Below, one piece after another: positions 41,958 through 51,051 of a stretch of DNA of 64,000 nucleotides. This stretch comes from an uncultured Hungatella sp. (GTDB lineage Bacteria; Bacillota; Clostridia; Lachnospirales; Lachnospiraceae). The notes below the pieces were generated by a model. That model was not told where the DNA came from, did not search any database, and saw only the letters and a program-made list of their open reading frames with translations. The stretch spans positions 1 through 64,000 of the forward strand of contig CAJUEJ010000010.1 of the NCBI GenBank assembly GCA_910585435.1. Reading direction: 5' to 3'. Position 1 is the first letter of the stretch, and every line of letters starts with the position of its first letter. Made by a program: the position numbers and the translations under genes.

Positions 41958-43292
41958 ATGGAAAAGAAGATAAATTTTAAGGTGTGCGGCTTGTCTGCAA
42001 AGTATTTTATTCCGTTTTTTGTGATTGTTATGGCGTGTACGTATTTTGGATTTATGCCTACGGTGAAGATTTATTCTAATGACGCGGGAAGCTATGTGGC
42101 CACCAGCTTTGTTATGACCATTGCGTTTTTGATGGCTGTGGGCGGTATTTTCTTCTGGCTGGGCAACACGATTCCTGTTGTGAATAATTATCTGGGAGGG
42201 GCTTGTCTGCTTCCCCTTTTAGGGGCGTCGTTTCTGAACTATTTAGGGGCGGTTCCTCAGGAGCTGGTTAATGGGACAAAGGTTTTGATGTCCGGTGGTT
42301 TTCAGGATGCTTACATTGCCATGCTGCTGGTTGGTTCCATCCTGGTTATGGACAGGAAAGTGCTTTTGGGGGCCACGGCCAGGTATATGCCTACGATTTT
42401 GGGCAGCCAGGTGTTTGCTCTGGGATTCTGTATGCTGGCAGGCCTGATTACCGGGTTTGGGGTGCCGGAGGCGCTGTTTAACATTGGCGCGCCCTGTATG
42501 TCCGGGGGCTCCGGAGGCGCCATGACTACGCTGCCGGCGCTTTACACCAGTTTGTCCGGCACAGATATGACCCCTATGGCGGGACAGTTTCTCTGTTATG
42601 CGTCCATTGCCAATGTGCTTGCGGTGGTTCTGGCAGCAGTGGGCGGCGCGGTTACAGCCAAGATACCCGGCATGAACGGCGGCGGGGATATCCTTCGGGC
42701 CAAGGGAACTTCGGTTCAGACTGAGGGGGAGAAAAGACCGGCCACTTCTGCAGACTATGTGGCGCTGGGGTCTGGTATTTTCATGAGCTTCTGTCTGTAT
42801 CTGCTGGGAAATATTTTTGGAAGGCTGCCAGGGCTTAGCGTGATTCCGGGGCTGGCCTGGACCATTATTTTTGGAATTATTATCAAATGTACAGGGATTA
42901 TTCCGGATAAAATCGGTGACAGCTGTGTGTATTCTATGAATTTTGCGTTGAAATCCCTGCTGCCTATGCTGATTGCAGGAATCGGTATAAATTCTCTGAA
43001 GTTTGCCACGCTGGCTGAGTTTTTCAGCATCGGTGCGTTTGTAGTCATTATTATGGCTGTGCTGGGGGCTTTTATCGGGGCCATGATTTTCGGACGGATC
43101 TCCGGGCTGTGGTCTTATGAGGCTGGTGTTACGGCTGGGCTTTGCTGCTGCAATATCGGAGGCTCCGGGGATCTGGCGGTTCTGTCGGCGGCAAACCGGA
43201 TGAATCTGCTGGCCTTCGCATCCATTTCCACCCGTATCGGAGGGGCTTTGATGGTTATCTGGATTGGGCTTTTGTATCCGTTGTTTCATTAA
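41958..43292 (+). CDS. 2-hydroxycarboxylate transporter (CitS/MleP family)
   Basis: This 444-residue membrane protein has about 11 transmembrane helices and the two pore-loop GGxG-type motifs of the 2HCT family: SGGSGGAMTTLPALYTSL near 182 and CNIGGSGDLAVLSAANRM near 396. The family imports citrate, malate or other 2-hydroxycarboxylates with Na+ or H+, or by exchange. ATG 41958 was chosen because AGAGGGGACATTTTC provides a ribosome-binding site; the frame is open from 41901. It lies between Ptb and Buk in the LacI-controlled operon, which strongly implies that the module's substrate is a 2-hydroxy di- or tricarboxylate. Confidence 0.92.
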   Translation: MEKKINFKVCGLSAKYFIPFFVIVMACTYFGFMPTVKIYSNDAGSYVATSFVMTIAFLMAVGGIFFWLGNTIPVVNNYLGGACLLPLLGASFLNYLGAVPQELVNGTKVLMSGGFQDAYIAMLLVGSILVMDRKVLLGATARYMPTILGSQVFALGFCMLAGLITGFGVPEALFNIGAPCMSGGSGGAMTTLPALYTSLSGTDMTPMAGQFLCYASIANVLAVVLAAVGGAVTAKIPGMNGGGDILRAKGTSVQTEGEKRPATSADYVALGSGIFMSFCLYLLGNIFGRLPGLSVIPGLAWTIIFGIIIKCTGIIPDKIGDSCVYSMNFALKSLLPMLIAGIGINSLKFATLAEFFSIGAFVVIIMAVLGAFIGAMIFGRISGLWSYEAGVTAGLCCCNIGGSGDLAVLSAANRMNLLAFASISTRIGGALMVIWIGLLYPLFH

Positions 43293-43298
43293 TTAAAA

Positions 43299-43360
43299 AA
43301 TCTATTTTTCTGCCAATTAAGATAGATTCGGGCATGGCAAAACCAAATTGCCATGCCCAT
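43299..43360 (+). terminator. Hairpins after the transporter gene
   Basis: A perfect 11-bp hairpin GGGCATGGCAA/TTGCCATGCCC (43330-43340 with 43348-43358) follows a weaker AATCTAT/ATAGATT pair. No U-run follows, so it is more likely an mRNA-processing or attenuation structure than a full stop before the kinase. Confidence 0.5.
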
Positions 43361-43513
43361 TTCAGAATTTGAGGGAGTGTGTGGCAGGTGCCATGGCGAG
43401 CGTCCTTTTGCAGAGGCGGTTGACCGGCTGATGAAGGAAGACATGGTAGGTTTTTGAAGGCACGTGCCGATTCCATGAAAGAAGGTACAAAAACAGGAAG
43501 GAGAGGAATTGCT

Positions 43514-44623
43514 GTGAAAAATTATAAGGTATTTGCTATCAACCCTGGCTCTACATCAACGAAGATTGCCATGTTTGAAGGGGGAAGGGAAGTATTTTCG
43601 GAGAATGTTTCTCATGATGCAGGGATATTGAAGGAGTTTAAGGAGATTAGCGACCAGTTTGTGTACAGAAAAGAGATGATTCTGGAGGAGCTTAAGAAGG
43701 CCGGGCAGACCCTGGAGGGGGTGGATGCATTTTCAGCCAGGGGCGGCGGCCTGGTGAATGTGGAGGGCGGCGTGTACAAGGTGGAGGAGAAGCTTCTGGA
43801 GCATGCCAGAATCGGGTATACGGTGAAGCATCCGGCTACTCTGGGGGCGCAGCTGGCATATGCATTTTCTAAGGAGTACGGGGGAGAGGCGTTTGTGGTG
43901 AATCCTCCGGATGTGGATGAGTTCTGTGACGAGGCCAGGGTGACAGGGCTTAAGGGGGTTTACCGGGAAAGCAGGATTCATGCGCTGAATCAGAAGGAAA
44001 TCGGAATCCGGTACGGGGCCAAGGTGGGAAGAAGATATGAAAAATTGAATCTGATTATCTGCCATATCGGCGGCGGGATTTCGGTGACGGCTCATAAGAA
44101 CGGGCGGATGGTGGATTCCAATGATATTGCCAATGGGGACGGGCCTATGGCGCCTACCCGCTGCGGGCAGCTGCCGGTGAAGGATGTGATTGCCATGTGT
44201 TTTTCAGGAAAGTATACGGAGAGGGAGATGAGGGACAAGGTGACGAAGACAGGAGGCCTGGTGGATCACCTTGGAACCTCAGATGCCAGGGAAGTGGGGC
44301 GGATGATAGAACAGGGGAATGCCTATGCCAGGCTGGTTTACAATGCCATGATCTATGAGATTGGGAAGACGGTGGGGGCCATGGCAGCGGTTTTGAAGGG
44401 AAAGGTGGATGCTGTGATCCTGACCGGAGGGATTTCCCATGATACGTATGTGGTGGAGTATTTGAAGGAAATGGTTTCCTTTGTCGGGCCTGTGGAAGTG
44501 ATGGCCGGAGAATTTGAGATGGAGGCTCTGGCAGCGGGAGCGATCCGGGTATTGGATGGACAGGAAGAGGCAAAATGTTACATCGGGGTTCCGGTGTGGA
44601 AGGGGTTTGAGACTGAGTTCTGA
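43514..44623 (+). CDS. buk: Butyrate kinase-family carboxylate kinase
   Basis: This 369-residue ASKHA-fold kinase has an N-terminal phosphate loop (INPGSTSTKIAMF), HPATLGAQLAYAFSKEYG, the HIGGGISVTAHKNGRM block (about 180-195) and C-terminal VILTGGISHD. Length fits butyrate kinase (about 355), shorter than acetate kinase. It makes ATP and carboxylate from acyl-phosphate. GTG 43514 was chosen for AAGGAGAGG upstream; the frame is open from 43454 without a good site. With Ptb it forms the ATP-yielding end of the module. Confidence 0.93.
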   Translation: MKNYKVFAINPGSTSTKIAMFEGGREVFSENVSHDAGILKEFKEISDQFVYRKEMILEELKKAGQTLEGVDAFSARGGGLVNVEGGVYKVEEKLLEHARIGYTVKHPATLGAQLAYAFSKEYGGEAFVVNPPDVDEFCDEARVTGLKGVYRESRIHALNQKEIGIRYGAKVGRRYEKLNLIICHIGGGISVTAHKNGRMVDSNDIANGDGPMAPTRCGQLPVKDVIAMCFSGKYTEREMRDKVTKTGGLVDHLGTSDAREVGRMIEQGNAYARLVYNAMIYEIGKTVGAMAAVLKGKVDAVILTGGISHDTYVVEYLKEMVSFVGPVEVMAGEFEMEALAAGAIRVLDGQEEAKCYIGVPVWKGFETEF

Positions 44624-44643
44624 GAGTACATAGAAAATGGAGA

Positions 44644-44676
44644 TGCATGTTTGTACCCAAGGGGTATAAACATGCA
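44644..44676. promoter_or_regulatory. Palindrome upstream of the UlaG-like gene
   Basis: TGCATGTTTGTACCC and the complement of GGGTATAAACATGCA match at 14 of 15 positions around a 2-3 nt centre. There is no U-run. It could be an operator, or a hairpin controlling the last gene of the operon. Confidence 0.5.
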
Positions 44677-44692
44677 CAGAATGGAGGAAATA

Positions 44693-45580
44693 ATGAATCA
44701 TTGTATGGTAGAAGCAAGCGGAAAAATCCGGTGGATCAACACGGCCGGGTTTGAGATTGTGATGTCCAATGGGAAGCATATTTTGCTGGATCCTTTTCTT
44801 TCAGGGGATGTGGACGGGATTGTGTGTCATCCTATGGATCTGGATCAGATTGAAAGGTGTGATTATCTGTTCCTAAGCCATATTCATGTGGATCATGGGG
44901 CGGATGTAAGGCGGATTCAGGAGAAGTTCCCTCAGGTCAACATATTCGTGGGGGATCTGTCGGCGGATCCGCTGTGTGAGTGGCTGGGCCTTGACTGTGC
45001 CCGTATCTACAGGGTGCGGGGAGGCGAGGTGTATGCGTTTGATGACCTGAAGGCGGAGGTGTATACCGGACGGCATACAGAGTCGCCCAGAGGGTATTAC
45101 CGGGCCGGACGGAAGTTTAGGAATCCTGACGGAAGCCTGGATCTGTCAGCGTGGTTTGGGAATCTGGAGCTGTATAATTACCGGCTTACATTAAGCGATG
45201 GGACACGGATCATGGTGTGGGCCGGGATGACCTCGCCGGATCAGAGGAACCGTCTGAGAGGGGTAAATTCCGATATCTGCCTGATGCATGTAAGCCCGAA
45301 ACAGGATTTTCAGGAGTTTGCACAGCTTGTGGAAGCTATGGGAACCAGGATTGTGATTCCCCATCATTATGATTTTACGGAAGAGTTTTTTAAGAAGGTG
45401 CCGGACGCCATGAAGGATATGAGCAGGGAGAATCAGGAACGGTTTATAGCTGACGGGGAGTTTCAGATGAAGGAATATCTGGAGGCCCTGGGGGATGCAG
45501 TCCGAGAGAAATCTCCGGCTGCAAGGCTTCAGATGCTTGAGCATCATAAATGGTATGGCTTCGGGTTTGGGTTGGGATAA
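44693..45580 (+). CDS. UlaG-like metallo-beta-lactamase-fold hydrolase
   Basis: This 295-residue protein has the metal-binding HxHxDH motif (SHIHVDHGAD, near residue 62) and later His residues (TGRHTESP, IVIPHHYDF). It resembles L-ascorbate-6-phosphate lactonase UlaG in its NTAGFEIVMSNGKHILLDPF opening. The family hydrolyses lactones or phosphodiesters using Mn or Zn. ATG 44693 was chosen because ATGGAGGAAATA precedes it; the frame opens at 44651. As the last gene of the PFOR-Buk operon it might open a lactone form of the substrate. Specificity is inferred only. Confidence 0.82.
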   Translation: MNHCMVEASGKIRWINTAGFEIVMSNGKHILLDPFLSGDVDGIVCHPMDLDQIERCDYLFLSHIHVDHGADVRRIQEKFPQVNIFVGDLSADPLCEWLGLDCARIYRVRGGEVYAFDDLKAEVYTGRHTESPRGYYRAGRKFRNPDGSLDLSAWFGNLELYNYRLTLSDGTRIMVWAGMTSPDQRNRLRGVNSDICLMHVSPKQDFQEFAQLVEAMGTRIVIPHHYDFTEEFFKKVPDAMKDMSRENQERFIADGEFQMKEYLEALGDAVREKSPAARLQMLEHHKWYGFGFGLG

Positions 45581-45593
45581 GAAATTTTTTAGT

Positions 45594-45637
45594 GAAAAGG
45601 CCAAGTACGGGTACAGTACCCGGACCTGGCCTTTTTC
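45594..45637 (+). terminator. Intrinsic terminator ending the fermentation operon
   Basis: AAAAGGCCA..GTACGGGTAC pairs with GTACCCG..TGGCCTTTTT, a long stem ending in five T residues directly after the UlaG-like gene. Confidence 0.88.
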
Positions 45638-45813
45638 TGTGGTGCAGCAATCCTGTCTGCCGTCTTACGATAAGTCCAGTTTCGACATAAAAAGCCATTT
45701 TGTTCATTTACAGATTGGGATACCATTTTGTAAAATCGATGTATGTTATAACGGATGGCGCCCCATGTTATATACAGATACCGTAAAACATTGACAAGAA
45801 AAGGAATGTGAGA

Positions 45814-47886
45814 ATGATGAGAAAAATACAGGTAACAGCATTGGCGACAGCCGCATGCATCGGTATCATTCTGCTTGCAGGATGCGGCGGAGGCGGTTCT
45901 GCCAAAAGGACAGAGGGACAGACAGATACAAAGGCACAGACAGAGGCAGCAGCACAGGCGGAATCAAAACAGGAACCTGCAGGTGCGGTAAGGGAACTGA
46001 CTGTATATAAAAAGCTGCACACCAATCTTCAGCAGTATGCGGCAGGTAATGAAGAGCTGCCTATGTTTAAAGAGCTGGAGAAGCGAACAGGCACCAGATT
46101 AACCTTCATGACTCCCCCTGTGGGACAGGAAAAGGAGCAGTTTAATCTGATTGTGGCCTCGGGGGAGTATCCGGATATTTTCCTGGATATGTGGACAGAT
46201 TATACGGGAGGCGGTGCAAAAGCACTGGCGGATCAGGTGATTATCCCATTAAATGATTTGATTGAGGAATATGGGCCCAATATAAAAGCGGCTATGGAGG
46301 AGTATCCCCAGGCATTCCGTTATGTAATCAATGAGCAGGGGCAGATCTACGGCATTCCCATGGTTTTTACTGACAAGATGCAGCGTGTAACCTGGGGTGT
46401 CAATATCAGGAAAGACTGGCTGGATGATCTGGGCCTGGAGGTGCCGGAGACGGTGGAAGAATACTATGAAGCGTTAAAAGGGTTCCGTGACCAGAAGGGT
46501 GCAACAGCTCCTTTTACCATTACCTTTAAGCATCTGAAGGACAGCCGTTTTCTGGCCGGCGCATACGGTGTCTCCACAGATTTCTATCAGGAGAACGGCA
46601 CCATCTATTACGGGCCGGTTCAGCCAGGCTATAAGGAGTATCTGAAGACACTGAACCAGTGGTATGAAGAGGGGCTGTTGGATCCGGATTTTATAACCAT
46701 TGACGATGCCACCAGAGGCGCAAAGATGCTGAACGGCCAGGCAGGCATGTCCTGGGCCCCCAGCAAAGGGGGGATTGCAGCGTGGAACCAGGGGCTGCAG
46801 GCCAAGGAAGCGGATGCGCTGGTTGTCGGCGGCCCCTATGCCAGCCTGGAGAAGGGGCAGACGGTTCACATGGGGAAGATCAACCCGGAGGGAAATATGA
46901 GCGCCGCCGTCAGCTCAACCTGCAAAGATCCGGCCGGGGCTGTAGCATTTCTGGATTATATGTTCAGCAAAGAGGGCCGTCTTCTAATGAACTTTGGCAT
47001 TGAGGGAGAAAGCTATACCATGGAAAACGGCCAGCCGGTGATCACGGATCTGATTTTAGACAGCCAGGACATGCCAGTGCTAAGTAAAATGAATTTCTAT
47101 GCTACTTCTGCAGAGGGCAATGCCGGCGTTGCAACCATTGTGGATCAGAGATATCTGGAACAGATCAATGCAGTTACACCAGGGATTTCGGAAGCCCTGC
47201 AGCTGTGGGCAGACTCCAGCACGTTTGAGAGCGAGATTCCGGGGATTATTCCGGCTTCCAAGGACAGCGCCCAATACGCGTCTGTCATGAATGAGGTGAG
47301 AAATAAATGGTTTAAAAAGACAGTGCAGACCTTTACATACCTGCCCCATTTTATATCCACAGTGGTCATATGTGGGATGCTTATGGACTTCTGTGCAAGA
47401 GGCGGATTGTTCGGCACCCTGTTTGGCATAGAGGACAATCTGTTGTCCCGGCCGGAATATTTTAAGACGATTTTTGTAGGATCCGGAATCTGGCAGACGG
47501 CAGGGTGGCAGACCATTCTATATCTGGCCGCACTGACGGGAATTGACACCGGCCTGTACGAGGCTGCCAAAATGGACGGGGCAGGAAGGCTGCGCCAGAC
47601 CTTTTCCATTACCATTCCCGGGATTATGCCTACTATCATAACCCTGCTGATTCTCCAGATAGGCAGAATGATGAATGTAGGATTTGAAAAAATTATTTTG
47701 CTGTACAATCCTCTGACTTATGAGACGGCAGATGTGATCGCTTCCTTCGTATACAGAAAAGGCCTGATCGAATTTAATTACGGTTACAGCACTGCTGTAG
47801 GGCTTTTTAATTCTGTGATTAACTTTATTCTGGTGGTGACAGCCAACAAGATCAGCCGGAAGCTAAATGATACCAGCCTGTGGTAG
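45814..47886 (+). pseudogene. Chimera of sugar-binding lipoprotein and LplB-type ABC permease
   Basis: An intact 690-codon frame starts at ATG 45814 (AAAAGGA site) with a lipoprotein signal (lipobox LAGC) and a family-1 binding protein to about residue 490. Without a stop it continues into the second half of an LplB-type permease: NEVRNKWFKKTVQTFTYLPH, the EAA loop EAAKMDGAGRLRQTFSITIP and four transmembrane spans. The binding protein lacks its C-terminal end and the permease its first 100-110 residues with the initial TM helices. An in-frame deletion of about 0.5 kb near 47280-47300 explains this. A working importer is unlikely. The next gene contains the start of the LplC-type partner, also fused. 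Confidence 0.85.
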
Positions 47887-47895
47887 GGGGATACT

Positions 47896-50064
47896 ATGAA
47901 GAAAAGAACAAAGGAAGAAAAAATATTTGCAGTCTGCAACGGGATAATTTTGACAGCTGTGGTAATTCTGTGTTTTTATCCGGTTTATTATGTGCTGATC
48001 TCATCTGTCAGTGATGCGTCGGCTCTGGCAGCATATACAGGAATCCGGTATAAACCGGTAGGATTTTCTATCTATAAAAATGAACTGCAGATTGAATTTT
48101 CACGGGAAATCACGGATGTGCTGGAGGAAGAAAAAAGAGGGGGAACCAATGCGTCCTACCTGTTCTATCACCTTCAGAAAAGCTTAAAGCAGTATGTGGC
48201 TTACAACGATTATATTCAGGACATAGGGGTGGTTTTTGACCGGTCAGGCTATGTGATCACGTCTAAATCTGCCTATGAAGGAAAGCTGCAGGAGGAATTT
48301 TTGCGCCAGTACAGAATAGCAGGGGAAGACTGGGATTCTCTTGCAGAGATAGAGGACAGAGGGTTTTATATCCTGGATGCAGGCGGGGGGAAAAGCCAGC
48401 TTGTATATGTGGCCCCGCTGCATTATGGCCCTTCGGCCGGGATGAAAGGCAGGATCCTGATATTTCCGGAGGAAAAATACCTGGCCCAGAAGCTTCATGT
48501 GAAGGAGTCAGATCACGACAGAGCCGTGTTTTTGATTGAACAGGACGCATTTATTTCCCTGACCGGATCTCAAAGCAGGCTGGAGAAGGAAAAAAAGGAA
48601 AATGAGATGCGATGGGTTCTGGATTCGGAGACATCTAACCTTCAATACATGATTACAGACCAGTATCACACGATGTACAGGGAGCTGCGGATCATGCACT
48701 GGCTGGTTATGGCAAGCATGGTAATCAGCACAATCCTGGGCATGTGGTGTGTGTTCTACTTCTCCAGGAGGAATTATAAGCCTGTGAAAAATCTGGTTCT
48801 GGCTGTCTCGGGAAAGGCAGGGGAACAAAAGGGACAGGATGTAAATGAATATATGTTTCTGCAGAATACTATGACGAAAGCCATTGACAGCCAGGAGAAG
48901 GCAGAGCAGCATATGGCACTTCTAAAGCTGCTTCGGGGATATCCGGTACCGGAAAGGATAAAGGGGAGCTTATTTACATCCGATGTCTATGGGACAGTGG
49001 TGTTTGCCATTGAGGACACTGCAGATTTTTTCGACGGGGAGAATCTGGCTTCTGACAGCTACCGGCTGCTGTCTTTTGTGGTGTCAAACTGTGTGAAGGA
49101 TTTTTTTGAGGATGCCCACACAGTGTTTGACCTGGTTGATGCGGATCATTATCTGATCCAGGTCATTGGGTTTTCAGGGAAGAACAAAGAGGAGCATAAG
49201 GAAGCTTTGTGAAAAAAGCTCCATTCCATCCATGAGTTTTTCAATTCCCGTTTAAAGATCCGGCTGTCTGTTTCCATGGGAAGCTTATTTGAGGAGGCAG
49301 AAGGGCTGGCAGATTCCTATGAACAGGCCAGAGAGGCCATGGAATACCGGATGATGATGGGGAGCAATGTGGTGATTGATTTTGAGAGCCTGACAGAGCT
49401 GTCTTTATTTTATGATTATTCCCTTGAAAGCGAGAGGGATATTATCAACAGCCTGAAAAACGGGAATTATGAGCAGGCCAGGGATTTTATGTTTCAGGTG
49501 ATTGACTCCAATATCAATTCCGGGATGATGTCTGCCCAGCTGGCCCGGTGTATGCTGTTTGACCTTGTGGGGACGATCATCAAGGGGCTGTCTCTTACCA
49601 GGCTGGACAGCGCTTTTTTAGGCAGGCTGAACCCTGTGGAACGGCTGCTTCAGTGTGAGACATTTGACAGGATGAAGTGTGAGCTTTCCGATATACTGAG
49701 AAGGGTATGCGATTATATTAATGACAACAGGGAGGATCCCAACAGGAGGCAGTTTGAGAAGGCTGTGGCTTATATCGGGGATCATTATATGGATGAGAAT
49801 CTCAGCGTTTCTTCTCTGGCAGAAGGGGTTTTTGTCAGCAAATCATTTCTGGTAAAGCTGTTTAAGGATCATGCAGGGCTGACGCCTCTTGACTACATGA
49901 ACCGGTTCCGGTGTGAACAGGCCCTGGCTTTGCTGGAATGTTCAGAGTATACCATAGAAGAGGTGGCAAGGAAGGCAGGGTATTCCAATGCCCACACATT
50001 TATCCGGATTTTTAAGAAGCTATATGGGAAAACGCCTGGGATGTACCGCAGCGAGAGAGGTTAG
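47896..50064 (+). pseudogene. Chimera of LplC-type permease N-terminus and AraC-type membrane regulator, with in-frame stop
   Basis: Residues 1 to about 56 are the start of an LplC-type permease (KIFAVCNGIILTAVVILCFY TM helix, YKPVGFSIY). From about residue 58 the frame becomes an extracellular sensor region and TM2 (HWLVMASMVISTILGMWCVF). It then runs through a cytoplasmic domain to a TGA at 49210-49212. The same frame reopens at once (KKLHSIHEFFNSRLKIRL) and runs to 50064, ending in an AraC helix-turn-helix pair (NLSVSSLAEGVFVSKSFLVK; YTIEEVARKAGYSN). So one gene of about 722 codons is split by a nonsense mutation after a deletion fused two genes. A downstream fragment of 262 residues could be made from ATG 49276. 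Confidence 0.85.
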
Positions 50065-50090
50065 GAACAGGATTAGAAGAAGAGGTTTGT

Positions 50091-51049
50091 ATGGAGAAAC
50101 AGATTACTGTCAGAAACAGCCGGGAGTGCAACGGCAAAATCTTGGAGACATGCTTTGACACGGTGTACAGGAAGGCGAGATTGAGGAGCTGGTAAATGCC
50201 GGATCAGACACAGGATTTCTGTGCGGCTGGGCCTGGATGCCTCTTTATAGGCTGACAAAAGATGAACGATACCTTCAGGCGGCAGAAAACTATCTGGAGG
50301 CGCTGGATAAGCTGCTTGACCGGTTTGTGATTCCCCCTCAGGAATGGCTTCCAGGAAAGGGGGACTGGACAGATTTTACCATCGATGAGTCCGGGTTTGG
50401 GACTGAAGGGATCCAGGCTGTCTGGCAGGTGACAGGGGATGAGAAGTATCAGGCGCTGTGCAGAAAATATATGGATCGCCATCTGCAGATCTTTGAGCGG
50501 AAGGACGGGCTTTGGAACAGACAGTACCGATTCAGCATAAAAGAGGTGGAGGAGACGGCTTATATGACCCGGGGCCTGGGCTGGGCCATGGAAGGGCTTC
50601 TGGCGGCACACCGGTGCGTGCCGGAGGATTCTGCTTTTTTGGAAAAGGCTGTAAAGATGGCGGATCTGGTGCTGAAGTATCAGAGGGAAGACGGATCTTG
50701 GGGATTTTTCTTTACCGATGAGGACAACCGGCACGGGGCAGGGGAGAAGGGCACCGCGCTGTGGTCTCTGCTTCTGTTTCTTTTATATGAAGAAACCAGA
50801 GATGAAAGGCATCTTAAGGCAGCAAAAAGGGCGTTAAAGTGGTGCATGGAACATCAGTATACAGGAACCAATCCCCATGCCAGAGGAGGGGTTCTGTCGC
50901 CTTCCGGGGAATCAGGCGTTACCTACCGTGCTTATTTCCGGCTTTGCTGTCAGTATACGTCCAGCTTTGTGGGACTGGCATTGCTGCGGTGCTGGCGCTG
51001 TTGCGGCGTTGGCAGCTCTGCGGCAGGAGAAAAAGGAGGAGATTCATAA
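50091..51049 (+). pseudogene. Decayed (alpha/alpha)-barrel hydrolase, frameshifted and N-terminally truncated
   Basis: From ATG 50091 (AGAGG region upstream) about 34 codons run to a TAA. Another frame carries the barrel: EGEIEELVNAGSDTGFLCGW from about 50171, then on to 51049. The 270-residue open part (from 50237) parallels the C-terminal two thirds of the neighbouring 512-aa protein: DTGFLCGWAWMPLYRLTKDERY against DTSYSVRWALLPLYEYTKDN, RGLGWAMEGLLA against RGHGWVLEGLLA, and DGSWGF against DGSFPY. The first 200 residues of such a protein are missing. It is a degraded tandem paralog. Confidence 0.78.
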
Positions 51050-51051
51050 AA

